A DNA stretch of 56,071 nt from Candidatus Electrothrix gigas (lineage in GTDB: Bacteria > Desulfobacterota > Desulfobulbia > Desulfobulbales > Desulfobulbaceae): contig QYLO01000013.1 of NCBI GenBank assembly GCA_022766165.1, positions 1 to 56,071 of the forward strand, written 5' to 3'. How positions within the stretch are numbered: the first letter of the stretch is position 1; each line of letters opens with the position of its first letter. Below the pieces are notes generated by a model. It ran no database searches, was not told where the DNA came from, and saw only the letters and a program-made list of their open reading frames with translations. A program made the position numbers and the translations under genes. Below are positions 27,293 to 37,745 of this stretch, in pieces.

Positions 27293-28216
27293 TCAGCAGC
27301 CAAACGCCTTTTGCATGTTGGGAACAGTCTGTTTCTTACGGCTCATCATCCCGTCAACCCACATAGAGTTGCCTTCCAGTTTTCCATCAAATGCCCCTTC
27401 AACAAGCGAAGGATCATCGGAAAGAACCACCAGATCTGTTCCCTCTTTCACAACATCAGTCAGCATAAGCAGGATAGTATGATGACCACCTGCTGCTTTC
27501 TGCTCTTCCATAGCCTTATACAGGTCATCACGAATAGCAGCAACTTGGTCCAGAGTGGCAAGCTCAAGCTGACCACAACCTACCTTGTTGCCGTTCATAT
27601 CAAAGTCTTTATAGTCACGGTTCAACAGATCTTTGGCAGGCACGCCATCAACTGAGCTTTTTGCCTTGAGCATGTCCATGAACAGCTCATCAGTATCGGT
27701 TACTGAGGCGATTTCTTTCAGTTCAGCAACAGCCTTTTTATCCTCATCTGTACAGGTTGGGGACTTAAAGTTGACTGTGTCGCTGAGAATAGCAGACAGC
27801 ATTAAACCAGCAACCTTGGGATCAACAGCAACACCCTCTGTATCATAAAGCTGCTTGAGTACAGTACCAGTACAGCCCACAGGTTTTACACAGCAAAAAA
27901 TTGGGTTATTGGTGGTTACATCGCCGATTTTATGATGATCCACAATCGCTACCACGTTGTCTGCATTGATATTATCAGGTGCCTGATTCAGGTCGCTATG
28001 ATCAACTAACGCCACTGTCTTTCCAGCGGCATCGGTCATAATTTCTGGTGCTGCCATATCAAAACGTTTGAGAACAGTTTCTGTCTCAGGATTCATTGCT
28101 CCCTGCATAGAGGCAATAGCATCTTGTCCGTTAGCTTTCAGCAGTTCAGCATACGCAATGGCTGCGGTAACGGAATCGGTATCTGGATTTTTGTGACCTG
28201 TAACATAGACTGTCAT
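27293..28216 (-). CDS. ppaC: Manganese-dependent inorganic pyrophosphatase, family II
   Basis: The 307-residue protein is a family II (DHH-superfamily) pyrophosphatase, hydrolysing pyrophosphate to phosphate with manganese or cobalt. Motifs are TGHKNPDTDSV (residues 6-16), LVDHSD, VDHHK near residue 93 and the C-terminal SRKKQTVP motif of the DHHA2 domain. No CBS insert is present, so it should be unregulated by adenine nucleotides. Its position downstream of sat, in the same direction, makes metabolic sense: sulfate activation by Sat forms pyrophosphate whose removal drives APS formation. A good AGGAGGAAA lies upstream of the ATG (28222-28230 region). It has its own terminator. Confidence 0.96.
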   Translation of the reverse strand: MTVYVTGHKNPDTDSVTAAIAYAELLKANGQDAIASMQGAMNPETETVLKRFDMAAPEIMTDAAGKTVALVDHSDLNQAPDNINADNVVAIVDHHKIGDVTTNNPIFCCVKPVGCTGTVLKQLYDTEGVAVDPKVAGLMLSAILSDTVNFKSPTCTDEDKKAVAELKEIASVTDTDELFMDMLKAKSSVDGVPAKDLLNRDYKDFDMNGNKVGCGQLELATLDQVAAIRDDLYKAMEEQKAAGGHHTILLMLTDVVKEGTDLVVLSDDPSLVEGAFDGKLEGNSMWVDGMMSRKKQTVPNMQKAFGC

Positions 28217-28451
28217 AAGACTTTCCTCCTGGAAATTTTGTAATATATAAAAGGGAGATAAACTTTTTTATGTAGTTAACTGCGTCCTTCTCGGTCGCAG
28301 TACGTACTGCTATGTACTCAAGAAATTGTTTGTAATATTTATATCGTTCAGCGAAGAGCGTCAAGGAGAAAACTGTTAAAAGCAGGTCAGCCTGTTCGTA
28401 GAGCGAAAAATATTGTCTGAACAAGCTCACAACTCAAGGTCATTCCACAAA
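28217..28451. other. Gap between ppaC and the sat terminator
   Basis: These 235 bases carry no convincing gene. An open minus-strand frame at 28146-28430 overlaps ppaC and has an implausible composition. The AGGAGGAAA ribosome binding site of ppaC lies at its left end and the ppaC promoter should be within it; no clear -35/-10 pair was identified. Confidence 0.4.
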
Positions 28452-28480
28452 AAAAGGGCAGACACAGGTCTACCCTTTTC
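28450..28480 (-). terminator. Rho-independent terminator after sat
   Basis: AAAAGGGCAGAC (28452-28463) pairs with GTCTACCCTTTT (28468-28479) around a short loop. On the minus strand it is followed by a run of T. It lies about 20 bases after the sat stop and implies that ppaC has its own promoter. Confidence 0.78.
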
Positions 28481-28500
28481 TTCCGCCCTTTCCTTGTTCC

Positions 28501-29778
28501 TTACATAGATTCGCCAGAGGCAGCACCCTGCATTTTGACCTCAACCTTTTCGGTCAGACCAGCATAGTACTTTTTGAGGTGATCCAGTACCTCGTCACGA
28601 CCAAAGTGGTCCACGATATCAGCGCCCTCAGACAACGCCTTACGGAGCTTAGTACCGGACAGGATAACGCGATCTTCCTTGGTGTGATTACAGGTACGCA
28701 GAGAAGCCATACCATCGCATTTATGACAGTAAAAGGTCCAGTCAATCTTCATGGGCTGGCAGAGCAGATCCTTACCAGCTTCACCGGTTTTCGGAATACG
28801 GTCAAAGATCTCCTGTGCCTCAAACAGACCATAGAAGTCACCAACACCGGCATGATCACGACCAATCAGCATATCTGTGATCCCGTAGTTCTGGCGGAAG
28901 GTCGCATGCAACAGTCCTTCGCGAGGACCAGCATAGCGCATATCCAGCGGATACCCGCCGTTGATAACGTTATCTTTAACAAAGTAGTTATCAATCAGGA
29001 TTTCAATGGCCTTTACTCGGGTCTCAGCCGGGATATCACCGGGCTTGAGATTACCGATCAATGAGTGGATCAAGCAGCCGTCGCAAACTTCGATTGCAAT
29101 CTTTGCCAAGAACTCATGGGAGCGATGCATGGGGTTACGCAACTGCAACGCAGCAACCTTGGACCATCCACGCTCTTCAAACATAGCACGGGTCTCGGCC
29201 GGGGTCAGGTAGACTCCAGGATACTCGTCCGGGTAGCTGCCCTGAGACAGTACTTTAACAGGACCAGCAATATTTACATCTTTCTGGTTCATCACCATGA
29301 TAACGCCAGGGTGATCTTCTGGTGCGATCTTCCAGAAGTTGCCGTCTACAGACTCTTCACCCTCGCCCATGAAGACTTTTTCACATTCCCATTTTTTATC
29401 AGCCTCTGTCATCTCATACTTTTCAGAGACCTTCATGGTGGCCATGATCACGCCGTCTGCTTCAAGAGCAATTTCTTCGCCTATTGCAATGCTATCAGCA
29501 TCTTCCTGAGAGATATCCAAGGTAATGGGTACAGGCCAGAAGGTGCCATCTGCCATCTGAAAATTTTCACAAACACCTTTCCAGTCAGCCTTGGTCATGA
29601 AGCCGTCCAGCGGTGAAAATCCGCCGATACCCATCATGATCAGGTCACCTTTGGCACGGGCACTTACCTGCACTTTTTTCAAACCTGCCGCTTTTTCCTG
29701 TTCAGCGATGAGTTCACTGCCATGCAGCAGAGCACACACGAGACCTTTTCCGCCATGAGGGGCAACCAATTGAGACAT
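28501..29778 (-). CDS. sat: Sulfate adenylyltransferase (dissimilatory type)
   Basis: Sat activates sulfate with ATP to adenosine-5'-phosphosulfate, the first step of dissimilatory sulfate reduction; it can run in reverse in sulfur oxidation or disproportionation. The 425-residue homo-oligomeric type shows the catalytic [11 protein letters not shown] (residues 212-222), [12 protein letters not shown], and a C-terminal cysteine cluster [13 protein letters not shown] that is zinc-binding in homologues. There is no APS kinase domain. Neighbours support the role: ppaC follows directly. The sequence is very highly conserved in style, as expected of an abundant enzyme. Its upstream region (29779-29998) is 220 bases of AT-rich DNA that should hold a strong promoter. 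Confidence 0.97.
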   Translation of the reverse strand: MSQLVAPHGGKGLVCALLHGSELIAEQEKAAGLKKVQVSARAKGDLIMMGIGGFSPLDGFMTKADWKGVCENFQMADGTFWPVPITLDISQEDADSIAIGEEIALEADGVIMATMKVSEKYEMTEADKKWECEKVFMGEGEESVDGNFWKIAPEDHPGVIMVMNQKDVNIAGPVKVLSQGSYPDEYPGVYLTPAETRAMFEERGWSKVAALQLRNPMHRSHEFLAKIAIEVCDGCLIHSLIGNLKPGDIPAETRVKAIEILIDNYFVKDNVINGGYPLDMRYAGPREGLLHATFRQNYGITDMLIGRDHAGVGDFYGLFEAQEIFDRIPKTGEAGKDLLCQPMKIDWTFYCHKCDGMASLRTCNHTKEDRVILSGTKLRKALSEGADIVDHFGRDEVLDHLKKYYAGLTEKVEVKMQGAASGESM

Positions 29779-29991
29779 AATTCTTTCCTCTTGAGTTAAA
29801 TGTTATGAAATTACTCTAATTATAAGATATTCATCTACTGTAGCCTGCAACCGTTTTGTATCCAAGCTCAGGCTGTCTGAAAATTATGTATAGGAGATGG
29901 TAAATATAGGCTGGAAGTCATAGAAGTCAAGGAAAAAATCCTCTTTCATTCAGATAAACGATCTGTTCAATTTGTTTGATAATAACAAAAA

Positions 29992-30028
29992 TAAAAAAAA
30001 ACCGCCTTCAAACGATTTGAAGACGGTT
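29992..30028 (-). terminator. Rho-independent terminator after pilY1
   Basis: A 13-base stem with one mismatch (30000-30012 with 30016-30028, loop CGA) is followed on the minus strand by a run of nine T. It closes the pilin-pilY1 operon about 30 bases after the pilY1 stop. Confidence 0.85.
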
Positions 30029-30058
30029 GTTGAGGTTTAAGTTTAAGGCAGTCCCTAC

Positions 30059-33000
30059 TTACTCACATCGGTCAGTCCATCCCATTCTGCCGCTCTTTGT
30101 ATTTGTATACGGAAGTTCTTTTTGCGTTACCTCTATAATCTCACCCGTACTGGTCTGGATAAATGCCTTAGCAGCATGGTCATCAGAAGAACCTACATGC
30201 ATACTTGGGGTTGTGGATAAACCGCGTCCTAAACTGAGCTTAGGGTTAATCTTGGTGCCAGTATCATCCTGTTTAATCGAGCCATCTGAATCATTAAAGG
30301 TGCCGAATACAGATTGGGTCCATGCCGTACCGGTCTGATAATGCAGTCCATAGAGAAAACTCTGTCCCTCAGCCTTACACTTATCATTAAAGGGTTGATA
30401 GCTTGTAAAGGTCAGCAACCCTCCCAGTAATGCTGTTGCACCGAGATTCCGCTCTCTTGGATCATGAAATTCATAATACCAGCCATCAATACCGGTTGTA
30501 ACACTCTTACTATCAGTATCAACGAGATTAGGAACAATCGCATCATGCAGGGATTGAGAAATTATTGAATTATTAAGCAATGATTCAATCGTATCACAGC
30601 CAACCCCAGCTATATAGCGTTGCAACTTATCAAAGGTATAATCTCCTCCGTCTTTGATTAAATCATCTATAAAGTTATTTACACCGGTTGTTGGGAAACA
30701 GGTTGCAGAGGTAACGCAATCATAGTCACCTGTTGCCACATTTGTTGTACAATGCTGACAGTCAAGAATTCCAGAGTTTGAAGCCACCAAAATATCATCG
30801 GTCTTCATCAACCCGCGCTTACCCGGTGCATTTGCCGGCGCTAATTTTTCATTATTCTTTTCGATTGTCCTGTCCCAAGCAACAGTCTGCCATGTAAAAA
30901 ACTTATCATCACAGCTAACACTGCTCGGTGTTGTACCAGAGGCCCAGCCCCAATTCGTGGGTATAGAACGATCATCTGCTGTTGGTTCCTTCACACCAAA
31001 CATGGCTGCCTGCACTCTTTTTTCCTTGAACGGATCAGTAGATTCATTGGCATCCCAACAATCGCCAGTAGACGAATCACCACCAATACACCATCCATCG
31101 TCTGTTTTATCCATTTCATCCCAGAAACGACCTGTTCCAGCATAAATCCAATAGTTTTCTCCATCATAGCCGATGGAAGGACCAGCAGTAATGGGTCGTT
31201 TTACATCAAGTAGCATACGAATCGGACCTTCACTGTCCTGAATGATGGTTTCTGGCCATCTAGCAGCCCACTCTGAAGGCTTTGAAGCTATTTCTTCGTT
31301 GTAATATTCTGAACTGGTATCTGTCTCCAACACTTTAGTGACTAGGCGAAACAGTCTGCCACCACCGTTCCAATAAAACTGCTCATCCGGCGCATCATTA
31401 TCCTGATATTCTGCAAAATCACCTCCGTCAGTTGTAGCAAAATAAATCGCATCTGTACGATATCTTGCCCCAAGATCATCTGGCGCAGTCATATCAATGT
31501 TATAATCCACTGAAATGATATCTGAAATAAATCCAGGTTGACTGTAAGCGTTAGCTTTGGGTACCAAAAACCTTCCAGGAATCTCATACAATCCATCATT
31601 ACTCGGTTCTTGATTAAGAATACGAAAGGCACCTTTTCCGTTTCCTGTATATGCAGTAGGTCGACCTGCCGATCCTGGTCCACTCCCTACAGTTTCTGAC
31701 CAAGTTAACTGGCCCTTTAAACGTTCAAGAGGAAAAATCGCTATTTGAGCCTGATCAGTATTTCTACCGCTTTGCTCAGTTGGCCCATTACCCATGACCA
31801 AATACCATGCAGATTTAACCTTGTTTGCAGGTCCATCACGCATAATCACCATTGCAGGAGTTGAGGTTGTATAGTTGAGGTCGGCAAAAACATCAACATC
31901 AAACAGAACTTCCTTGCCGTCCTGAGTTATCACTTTTCTCTCCATAATAGGATTACCGTCTATATTCACAACAGGAGTACCGTCTTCATTCTTTTGTTGT
32001 ACAAGTTCCGTTCTCGTTCTCTGTTCCGTTTCTGTGGTTCGCGTCATCTCTCCAAGCAGAAGCGGTTCTGTAGTCTTAGTCAAATCTACCTCTGGATTGG
32101 TGATATCAAGGATAAAAAAGGACGAAATAAACTGTCTTTTATCGTCACTGTTGTCGTTCAGAGATTCCGCTGTAACCGGAGAACCACCAAAACGCATGGA
32201 CCCAACCAGTATTGTTCCCCAACCGCCCGGGTGTATACAGTCTGGATCGTTTAACCCTTTATTTTTGCATGCATCCTCTTCCGCAAAAATCTGTACATCA
32301 AAGATGCGGGGTTTTTGATCCACAAAGTACTTATGCGTATACAACTTATTTGCCAAACATTTCAGGTGAGGTTGGAGATTATAGGGAATATAGGCCCACA
32401 GCTCCTCGCCAAGATTGGGTTCTCCATCACATATTCCAGAAACACCCGTTGTTGTATTCTTATAAGGAGACTTTTTACAGGTTCCATCAGTGTCCAACTC
32501 ATCTGTGCAACAAAACTGATTACCATTTTCAAAGTAGAAACCTGCATTTACCGCATGTAACATACCGTCGTTAGCACCAAAGTACACCACGCTTCTTCGC
32601 TTGCTCCACTTATCGACAAAATCATTATACGTTGGATCTCTGTAGATGTAATTATATGCCTCTGCTGGTCTGGAAACGACTATTGGTGTTGAGTGAATAA
32701 CATCACCTAAACGCCAAGTATGTAACTTGTTATTTTTACGATACTGTCGTGAACGCAACTCCTTGTCGACACTCCCCCCAGTATTAGTATCTGATGCTTC
32801 ATCATCTACCTGTTCAGTGTAGGTCTGATCTCTCCCAAGTATCCAATCAGCAAAAGCATCCAAAGCATCGTTCTCGTGATCTGTTATACTTGTTGTCGAT
32901 CCGTCAGCATCAGTATCAGCATCTAGAGCAAAATTATTCCAGTCCCCCTCCCCAGTCAGAAAATCACGGGTAACGGGTCCCCGAGGATTTTCATCGTCTA

Positions 33001-36000
33001 AAGCACCAGCCTTTGCTGCCAAATCGTTCAGTGTCTGCCAGTTAGTATCCCGATTCAGACGAAACCACTCTGCTGCATCGACTTTTCCATTGTTATTGGC
33101 ATCATTCCATGTATACACCTTCCGGTCTGTCACGACATCCATCTCTTCCAGCTGTTCGTTAGCAGACCACAGGTAGTTGATATCACCAATCTCGACACAC
33201 TTATGTCCAGAACTAGGATCACACGTTGCCTCTCCATCATTTGGACATGTTAAATTTTGAATGAAGGAGTCAATATCATAGCATCCACGGGTTTTATTCA
33301 CATGCTTGCTGAAATAAAACATGACGCGCTTATCTTGTGACTCATCCAGCTTACCGTCGTGGTCTGTATCCTCATACATCGCACCTTCGGCATTCATAAA
33401 CAGGGAATGAACATTCCCCACCCAACTCACCTGCTTTGTCTTCCCAGCATCATCCTCATACTGATATTCAGGCCAAAACACGGCTTGATACACAGCACCT
33501 GAACCACTTCTGGAACTGGAAATAACTGATGCCGCAGAACCTGCGGAGGCTCGACTGAGAATATCATCCAGCACAGCTATCAGGTTATCTTCCAAATCGT
33601 CTGGATTTTCTCCTTTATAATATCCTTGTTTGTTTCCGCTTCCGTTCCTTGCTGCTGCCTCCATCAGAGTAGCAGGATCACATTCTCCGGTTATCCCTTC
33701 TGTTGCTGTTAATTTCCCTGTGGTAACAACATGGGTAAAAATATTACTCTTTTCTGTTTTGCGACCTTCAGAATCGGCAACACATCTCTTGTTATACAGA
33801 GATCGAACATTTTGCCCCCACCAGGTCATATCATCCAGATAGGTACTGCTGTACAGAGACCCTGTACATTGTGCATCAGTTGTACCGGTATCGCCAGAAA
33901 ATTTATCATCATAACAAACCTCAACATTATTTTCTATCTTTTCAACATTATCTGGATGACACTCATCACATTCTCCTGAACCATTGTTTGCATAACTTGG
34001 CCTTGCTGTTATGCCCACAAAATCTTTTATTTCCGTGTTAATATCGGCTGTTGACTCGCCCTCAGTGATCAGCAAAATATGATTATCCTGGCACCAGTAC
34101 TGAACCGGGTCATCATCGGCAAGGTCTGTACAGTTGCCGCTACTATCCGTCTCAAGGCACCAGTCTAAGCATTTATTGTTAGCATCAAAATTCAGACAAA
34201 ATTCATTGTTCTGGGTGTAATAGCCCAAGGCACCGTACATGGCCTCAGCAAGAGGTGTCCAAGAGGTGGCCCGGATATCATTGATTGCCTGGGCAAGATC
34301 ATCCACATGTCTGCGTTTTCCGCTTGCGTAGGTGGAATCATTCTGTTCAGTGACCAGTTCACCGTCTTTTAAGGGAACAAGCAACTCTGCTCCGTCCATG
34401 TTATCTAAGGGACAGTACTTGTCTATTTTTGATGTGGTATCGGTAGCAGCCAAGGCACATTCAGTGGCAGCTCCAACAGAGTGAAAGGCCATAGCTCCAA
34501 GGCGTAAATCGCCAGCTACACGATGGATAATTCCCTGCGGTCTTGTATCCTCAGCAATGTAGCCCTTCATGGTTGCCAGGGGATAGGCACCACCGACCTG
34601 TGCCATGAGTTCAGAATCCCGAAGCATTGCCGGAGCATTCCCTGTAACTCCTGTATCCTGACTAACATCTGAAGGGTCAATAACTTCTGGATAGAGAAAG
34701 TTATCACAGTAATCTGCAATAGCCTGAAGGAATGGATTTCCAGCTACATTCGCAGGTTCAACTTCCCAAGCTCCAGTACCGCTACCGGAGACGAAGGTTT
34801 CCGGCTGATCCACTCCATAATTACAGGGACCTGAGCCGTTATTCCAGTCACCCAGTATTTCCCATTGGGTACAATCAGCATTTGTGTAGTCAATTTTTTC
34901 GTCTGGATAACTACAGGTTCCTGAGTCGTCGTCCCAGTTACCCATAACGGTCCACTCGTCACATGTCGCATTAGCTCCGTTACCACTGATAGTGGTACAT
35001 TTCTCAACAGAACCGTCAGCATTATTTCGAAAGTTGACACAGTTATCATCTCCCTCAATCGTGCCATTATTTTTTTTATTCCAGCAACATGTTACGTCAC
35101 TACTTGCGCCACTACTTATACCGCTACACTCATTGTTGGGTTCTTGAGCGACGCAGGTTATAGTCTCAAGACCACTGAATGCTGTACACTGTTCAACGTA
35201 CTCAACGTCCCCATTAACGTTCCCATCTGTCTTATTCCTATAATGCAATTCAGTAGTATCTTCAACGTATTCATCTGCATTATCTGGCGCAACTTTCCAG
35301 TAACAGAGATTGTCAGTACCAAGGTTGTCACAATGATAGGTGGCAGCAAGGGGCAAACAGGTTCTCGTGGTAGTGTTCATGTCTCCGCTATCAACCCATA
35401 ATCTCCCCACGTAACCAGCTCTGTTGTCAGGATCAACATCAGGATCATAGATACCATAGCAAAGATAAGGACCGCCGTCTTGCGGACGTAACTGGGAGGG
35501 GTGATAAGGGTGATCCATTTGCTCATTACCAACCTTGTCTCCGGTGTACATGGCTTTACAATCTGATGCCGCCCCTGAAACCTGACCATTTGCCTGAAAT
35601 GTTCCATCTGCGTTCATACCCTGCCAACAGAGATGTAAACTGAAATTCAAAATGGGATTCATATCTACCATCTGTGAATTCGCATTGGGAAAGCTGCCTG
35701 TGCAACTCTGAATCTCACTTTTACTGCCCTCAAGCCCCTTAGTGCTAATCCAGGTAATGGCATCCTGACATTCCTGAGACATAGCATATCCGCTATCAGT
35801 GATCCCTAAAACCTCCAGTCGGCCAGTATCATCCATGCTGTCAATTTTATCCTCAAAATACGGGTCCTCATTATAATAAGAACCTCGAACACCCAAACTG
35901 AGATATTTTTCAGGACTGTTATGCACCTTAATTTGTTTGATAGTTCGTGTTCCTGAGCAGCCTCGATGCTCGGTCATCATTAAGTTGTCCTTAGAATTAT

Positions 36001-36991
36001 AACGACCACCGGTCAAAATTTTCTTCTCCACATCAAACTTGGAGGCCATGGCCCAATTCAAAAAGTTACCACGGGCGGCAAAGGCAGAGATCTGATCTGG
36101 ATTTTTTGAGGTATCACGACTAAGACAAAGATCAAGGCCCGCAATATCACCAAGAGTACCAGGACCGTACTTTTCACCTGTAGCATCAGCACAATAGGTT
36201 GTGGCGTCAGTACTACTGACCTTAACAAACGAGCCTTCCTGCACTAAACTCCAAGTAACGGAATCATCATAGACACCAGTACCGGAAGAAGTTCCGCCAG
36301 AGACAGTTGTATACAAATTGCCCTTATACGATACTATAGCGTTGGCACTGTAACTTTTTCCTTTTTCCCAAGTGTAATCTACAACTTTCCAAAAATTAGC
36401 ACCATCAGTTCCATCTGGAGCTTTATTTGTACTTGAATCAACTGCTTGATACAATTGCGGGCCATACCAAACAATATCACCTGTCGAATAGCTGGTGCCG
36501 CTGAACCATTTACTCACATTATCAGGAGCTATTTTCTTCCAGGTAACACCAATATCATCGGTGATATTCTCCCCGGTGGATGTTCCGCCTGACTTAACTT
36601 CCCATATAATACCATTAGCATAGACTCTCTCTCCGACTGTATCATACAGATGTCCACTCTCCCAAGGGAGAAGAGTTGCATAACTTGCATCATCAGTACC
36701 CGGCCCAATCCATTTATACCACCTATCCTGCTCAAAATAACCAGCATAGGTCTTTGTCGTGTCGTAGGTATCGTCAAAACAGAAACTTGCCGAGTCACTA
36801 TAGGCCGCATCCAGCATAGAACCCGAGTTATCCAGCACCATGAGTAGATTCGGCTTTGCCCCGGAAGACAGAAAGGGCGGCACCCCGGTGCCTTGACTAC
36901 AGACGTTGGCAAGACCTGTACAAGGTACAAGCCCGTATAACAGCATAGCCCCGATTAAGACGAGCCACACCCTTTGCACTGTTCTTTTCAT
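30059..36991 (-). CDS. pilY1: PilY1-like type IV pilus tip protein, very large
   Basis: PilY1 proteins sit at pilus tips, prime pilus assembly and act as calcium-dependent adhesins and surface sensors. This 2310-residue version has a signal peptide (MKRTVQRVWLVLIGAMLLYG), a von Willebrand A domain with MIDAS DNSGSM (residues 54-59) and, inserted early (about 85-250), two or three modules resembling chitin-binding type 3/CBM5_12 repeats (YSTGDIVWYGPQLYQAV; YSANAIVSYKGNLYTTV). A Cys-rich region follows (about 600-720), then EF-hand-like calcium motifs (DTDHDGKLD; DANNNGKVDAAEW) and the C-terminal PilY1 beta-propeller (DVIHSTPIVVSRP, VVYFGANDGMLHAVNAG, TTSTPAMVIMRDG). One CxxCH motif (CDECH) lies near residue 1008. 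Most PilY1 proteins are 1000-1700 residues. ATG at 36991 has AGGAGG seven bases upstream. It ends the minor pilin cluster. Confidence 0.9.
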   Translation of the reverse strand: MKRTVQRVWLVLIGAMLLYGLVPCTGLANVCSQGTGVPPFLSSGAKPNLLMVLDNSGSMLDAAYSDSASFCFDDTYDTTKTYAGYFEQDRWYKWIGPGTDDASYATLLPWESGHLYDTVGERVYANGIIWEVKSGGTSTGENITDDIGVTWKKIAPDNVSKWFSGTSYSTGDIVWYGPQLYQAVDSSTNKAPDGTDGANFWKVVDYTWEKGKSYSANAIVSYKGNLYTTVSGGTSSGTGVYDDSVTWSLVQEGSFVKVSSTDATTYCADATGEKYGPGTLGDIAGLDLCLSRDTSKNPDQISAFAARGNFLNWAMASKFDVEKKILTGGRYNSKDNLMMTEHRGCSGTRTIKQIKVHNSPEKYLSLGVRGSYYNEDPYFEDKIDSMDDTGRLEVLGITDSGYAMSQECQDAITWISTKGLEGSKSEIQSCTGSFPNANSQMVDMNPILNFSLHLCWQGMNADGTFQANGQVSGAASDCKAMYTGDKVGNEQMDHPYHPSQLRPQDGGPYLCYGIYDPDVDPDNRAGYVGRLWVDSGDMNTTTRTCLPLAATYHCDNLGTDNLCYWKVAPDNADEYVEDTTELHYRNKTDGNVNGDVEYVEQCTAFSGLETITCVAQEPNNECSGISSGASSDVTCCWNKKNNGTIEGDDNCVNFRNNADGSVEKCTTISGNGANATCDEWTVMGNWDDDSGTCSYPDEKIDYTNADCTQWEILGDWNNGSGPCNYGVDQPETFVSGSGTGAWEVEPANVAGNPFLQAIADYCDNFLYPEVIDPSDVSQDTGVTGNAPAMLRDSELMAQVGGAYPLATMKGYIAEDTRPQGIIHRVAGDLRLGAMAFHSVGAATECALAATDTTSKIDKYCPLDNMDGAELLVPLKDGELVTEQNDSTYASGKRRHVDDLAQAINDIRATSWTPLAEAMYGALGYYTQNNEFCLNFDANNKCLDWCLETDSSGNCTDLADDDPVQYWCQDNHILLITEGESTADINTEIKDFVGITARPSYANNGSGECDECHPDNVEKIENNVEVCYDDKFSGDTGTTDAQCTGSLYSSTYLDDMTWWGQNVRSLYNKRCVADSEGRKTEKSNIFTHVVTTGKLTATEGITGECDPATLMEAAARNGSGNKQGYYKGENPDDLEDNLIAVLDDILSRASAGSAASVISSSRSGSGAVYQAVFWPEYQYEDDAGKTKQVSWVGNVHSLFMNAEGAMYEDTDHDGKLDESQDKRVMFYFSKHVNKTRGCYDIDSFIQNLTCPNDGEATCDPSSGHKCVEIGDINYLWSANEQLEEMDVVTDRKVYTWNDANNNGKVDAAEWFRLNRDTNWQTLNDLAAKAGALDDENPRGPVTRDFLTGEGDWNNFALDADTDADGSTTSITDHENDALDAFADWILGRDQTYTEQVDDEASDTNTGGSVDKELRSRQYRKNNKLHTWRLGDVIHSTPIVVSRPAEAYNYIYRDPTYNDFVDKWSKRRSVVYFGANDGMLHAVNAGFYFENGNQFCCTDELDTDGTCKKSPYKNTTTGVSGICDGEPNLGEELWAYIPYNLQPHLKCLANKLYTHKYFVDQKPRIFDVQIFAEEDACKNKGLNDPDCIHPGGWGTILVGSMRFGGSPVTAESLNDNSDDKRQFISSFFILDITNPEVDLTKTTEPLLLGEMTRTTETEQRTRTELVQQKNEDGTPVVNIDGNPIMERKVITQDGKEVLFDVDVFADLNYTTSTPAMVIMRDGPANKVKSAWYLVMGNGPTEQSGRNTDQAQIAIFPLERLKGQLTWSETVGSGPGSAGRPTAYTGNGKGAFRILNQEPSNDGLYEIPGRFLVPKANAYSQPGFISDIISVDYNIDMTAPDDLGARYRTDAIYFATTDGGDFAEYQDNDAPDEQFYWNGGGRLFRLVTKVLETDTSSEYYNEEIASKPSEWAARWPETIIQDSEGPIRMLLDVKRPITAGPSIGYDGENYWIYAGTGRFWDEMDKTDDGWCIGGDSSTGDCWDANESTDPFKEKRVQAAMFGVKEPTADDRSIPTNWGWASGTTPSSVSCDDKFFTWQTVAWDRTIEKNNEKLAPANAPGKRGLMKTDDILVASNSGILDCQHCTTNVATGDYDCVTSATCFPTTGVNNFIDDLIKDGGDYTFDKLQRYIAGVGCDTIESLLNNSIISQSLHDAIVPNLVDTDSKSVTTGIDGWYYEFHDPRERNLGATALLGGLLTFTSYQPFNDKCKAEGQSFLYGLHYQTGTAWTQSVFGTFNDSDGSIKQDDTGTKINPKLSLGRGLSTTPSMHVGSSDDHAAKAFIQTSTGEIIEVTQKELPYTNTKSGRMGWTDRCE

Positions 36992-37042
36992 AATTTCCTC
37001 CTGCTCTCTATCCATCTTTGATATTTCAATCAATGAGTTGAT

Positions 37043-37717
37043 TTAATAATAACAGTTCCCCTCAGAACCTAAGGCATGCAGATATTTGGTACAGACAGCA
37101 GAAACGGCATTGTTCACACCCTTTTGATAGACCTTAATATCATAGACTAATGAGGCCCCACCACTGCCAAGTCCCTTCGCTGTTCCCTCATAGCCTGCCG
37201 CCATCTGAATGGCAGAACCCGGTGTCAACTGTGTGTTACCGCGCATGACAATATTTGCATGCGGGTGGGGGGGATGGGGGAACTCCCCATTCGTGCGGCC
37301 AGCGTCATATACACCACCGACAACAACTGCAGGAAAAACCAAATCCCGTGCAGTATCATCTTCCGGCACAGGAACGTTATTATCATTATAGTTACGCCAG
37401 AACCCTCCTGAACCCGGCTCAACATAAACATGCATTTCTTCTTTTTTCCCTGCTTTTTTCCCTTTCAAAATGACCCCATTGTCACTGAATCCCAGGCAGG
37501 CTACACTTTGTTCTAAAATTTCCGCTGCCAACTCTGATGCCGCATCTGCCGAATAAAAGGTTTCTTTATGCTGGCGATCATTCATGGCTATCCGCCACTC
37601 GGTCATGGTATTTCGATTGACTGCTATCCCCATCACCGTTAAAACAAGCAAAATGAGCAGGGCTGCAACCAAGACAAATCCCTCATCATTTTCAGAGTAC
37701 ATTTTTCGTGTTTTCAT
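37043..37717 (-). CDS. pilX: Type IV pilus minor pilin PilX-like
   Basis: The 224-residue protein starts with a charged leader and a prepilin-like N-terminus (ENDEGFVLVAALLILLVLTVMGIAV) followed by NRNTMTEWRIAMNDRQHKETFYSADAASELAAE, the pattern of PilX N-terminal domains. Cleavage would be after the Gly before FVLV. PilX forms part of the priming complex with PilV, PilW, FimT and PilY1. The C-terminal part contains a Gly- and Pro-rich stretch (FPHPPHPHAN). ATG at 37717 has AGAGGT upstream; the frame extends to 37762, but that would overlap the pilV stop. It lies between pilV and pilY1. Confidence 0.85.
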   Translation of the reverse strand: MKTRKMYSENDEGFVLVAALLILLVLTVMGIAVNRNTMTEWRIAMNDRQHKETFYSADAASELAAEILEQSVACLGFSDNGVILKGKKAGKKEEMHVYVEPGSGGFWRNYNDNNVPVPEDDTARDLVFPAVVVGGVYDAGRTNGEFPHPPHPHANIVMRGNTQLTPGSAIQMAAGYEGTAKGLGSGGASLVYDIKVYQKGVNNAVSAVCTKYLHALGSEGNCYY

Positions 37718-37745
37718 AACAGACCTCTGCACTTTTCCTTCAGTT

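Noticed and set aside
28146..28430. Small minus-strand gene upstream of ppaC
   Set aside because: It overlaps the ppaC start region and has an Arg/Tyr/Ser-rich, non-globular composition.
32212..32574. Plus-strand open frame opposite pilY1
   Set aside because: It is antisense to a clearly coding region without supporting features.
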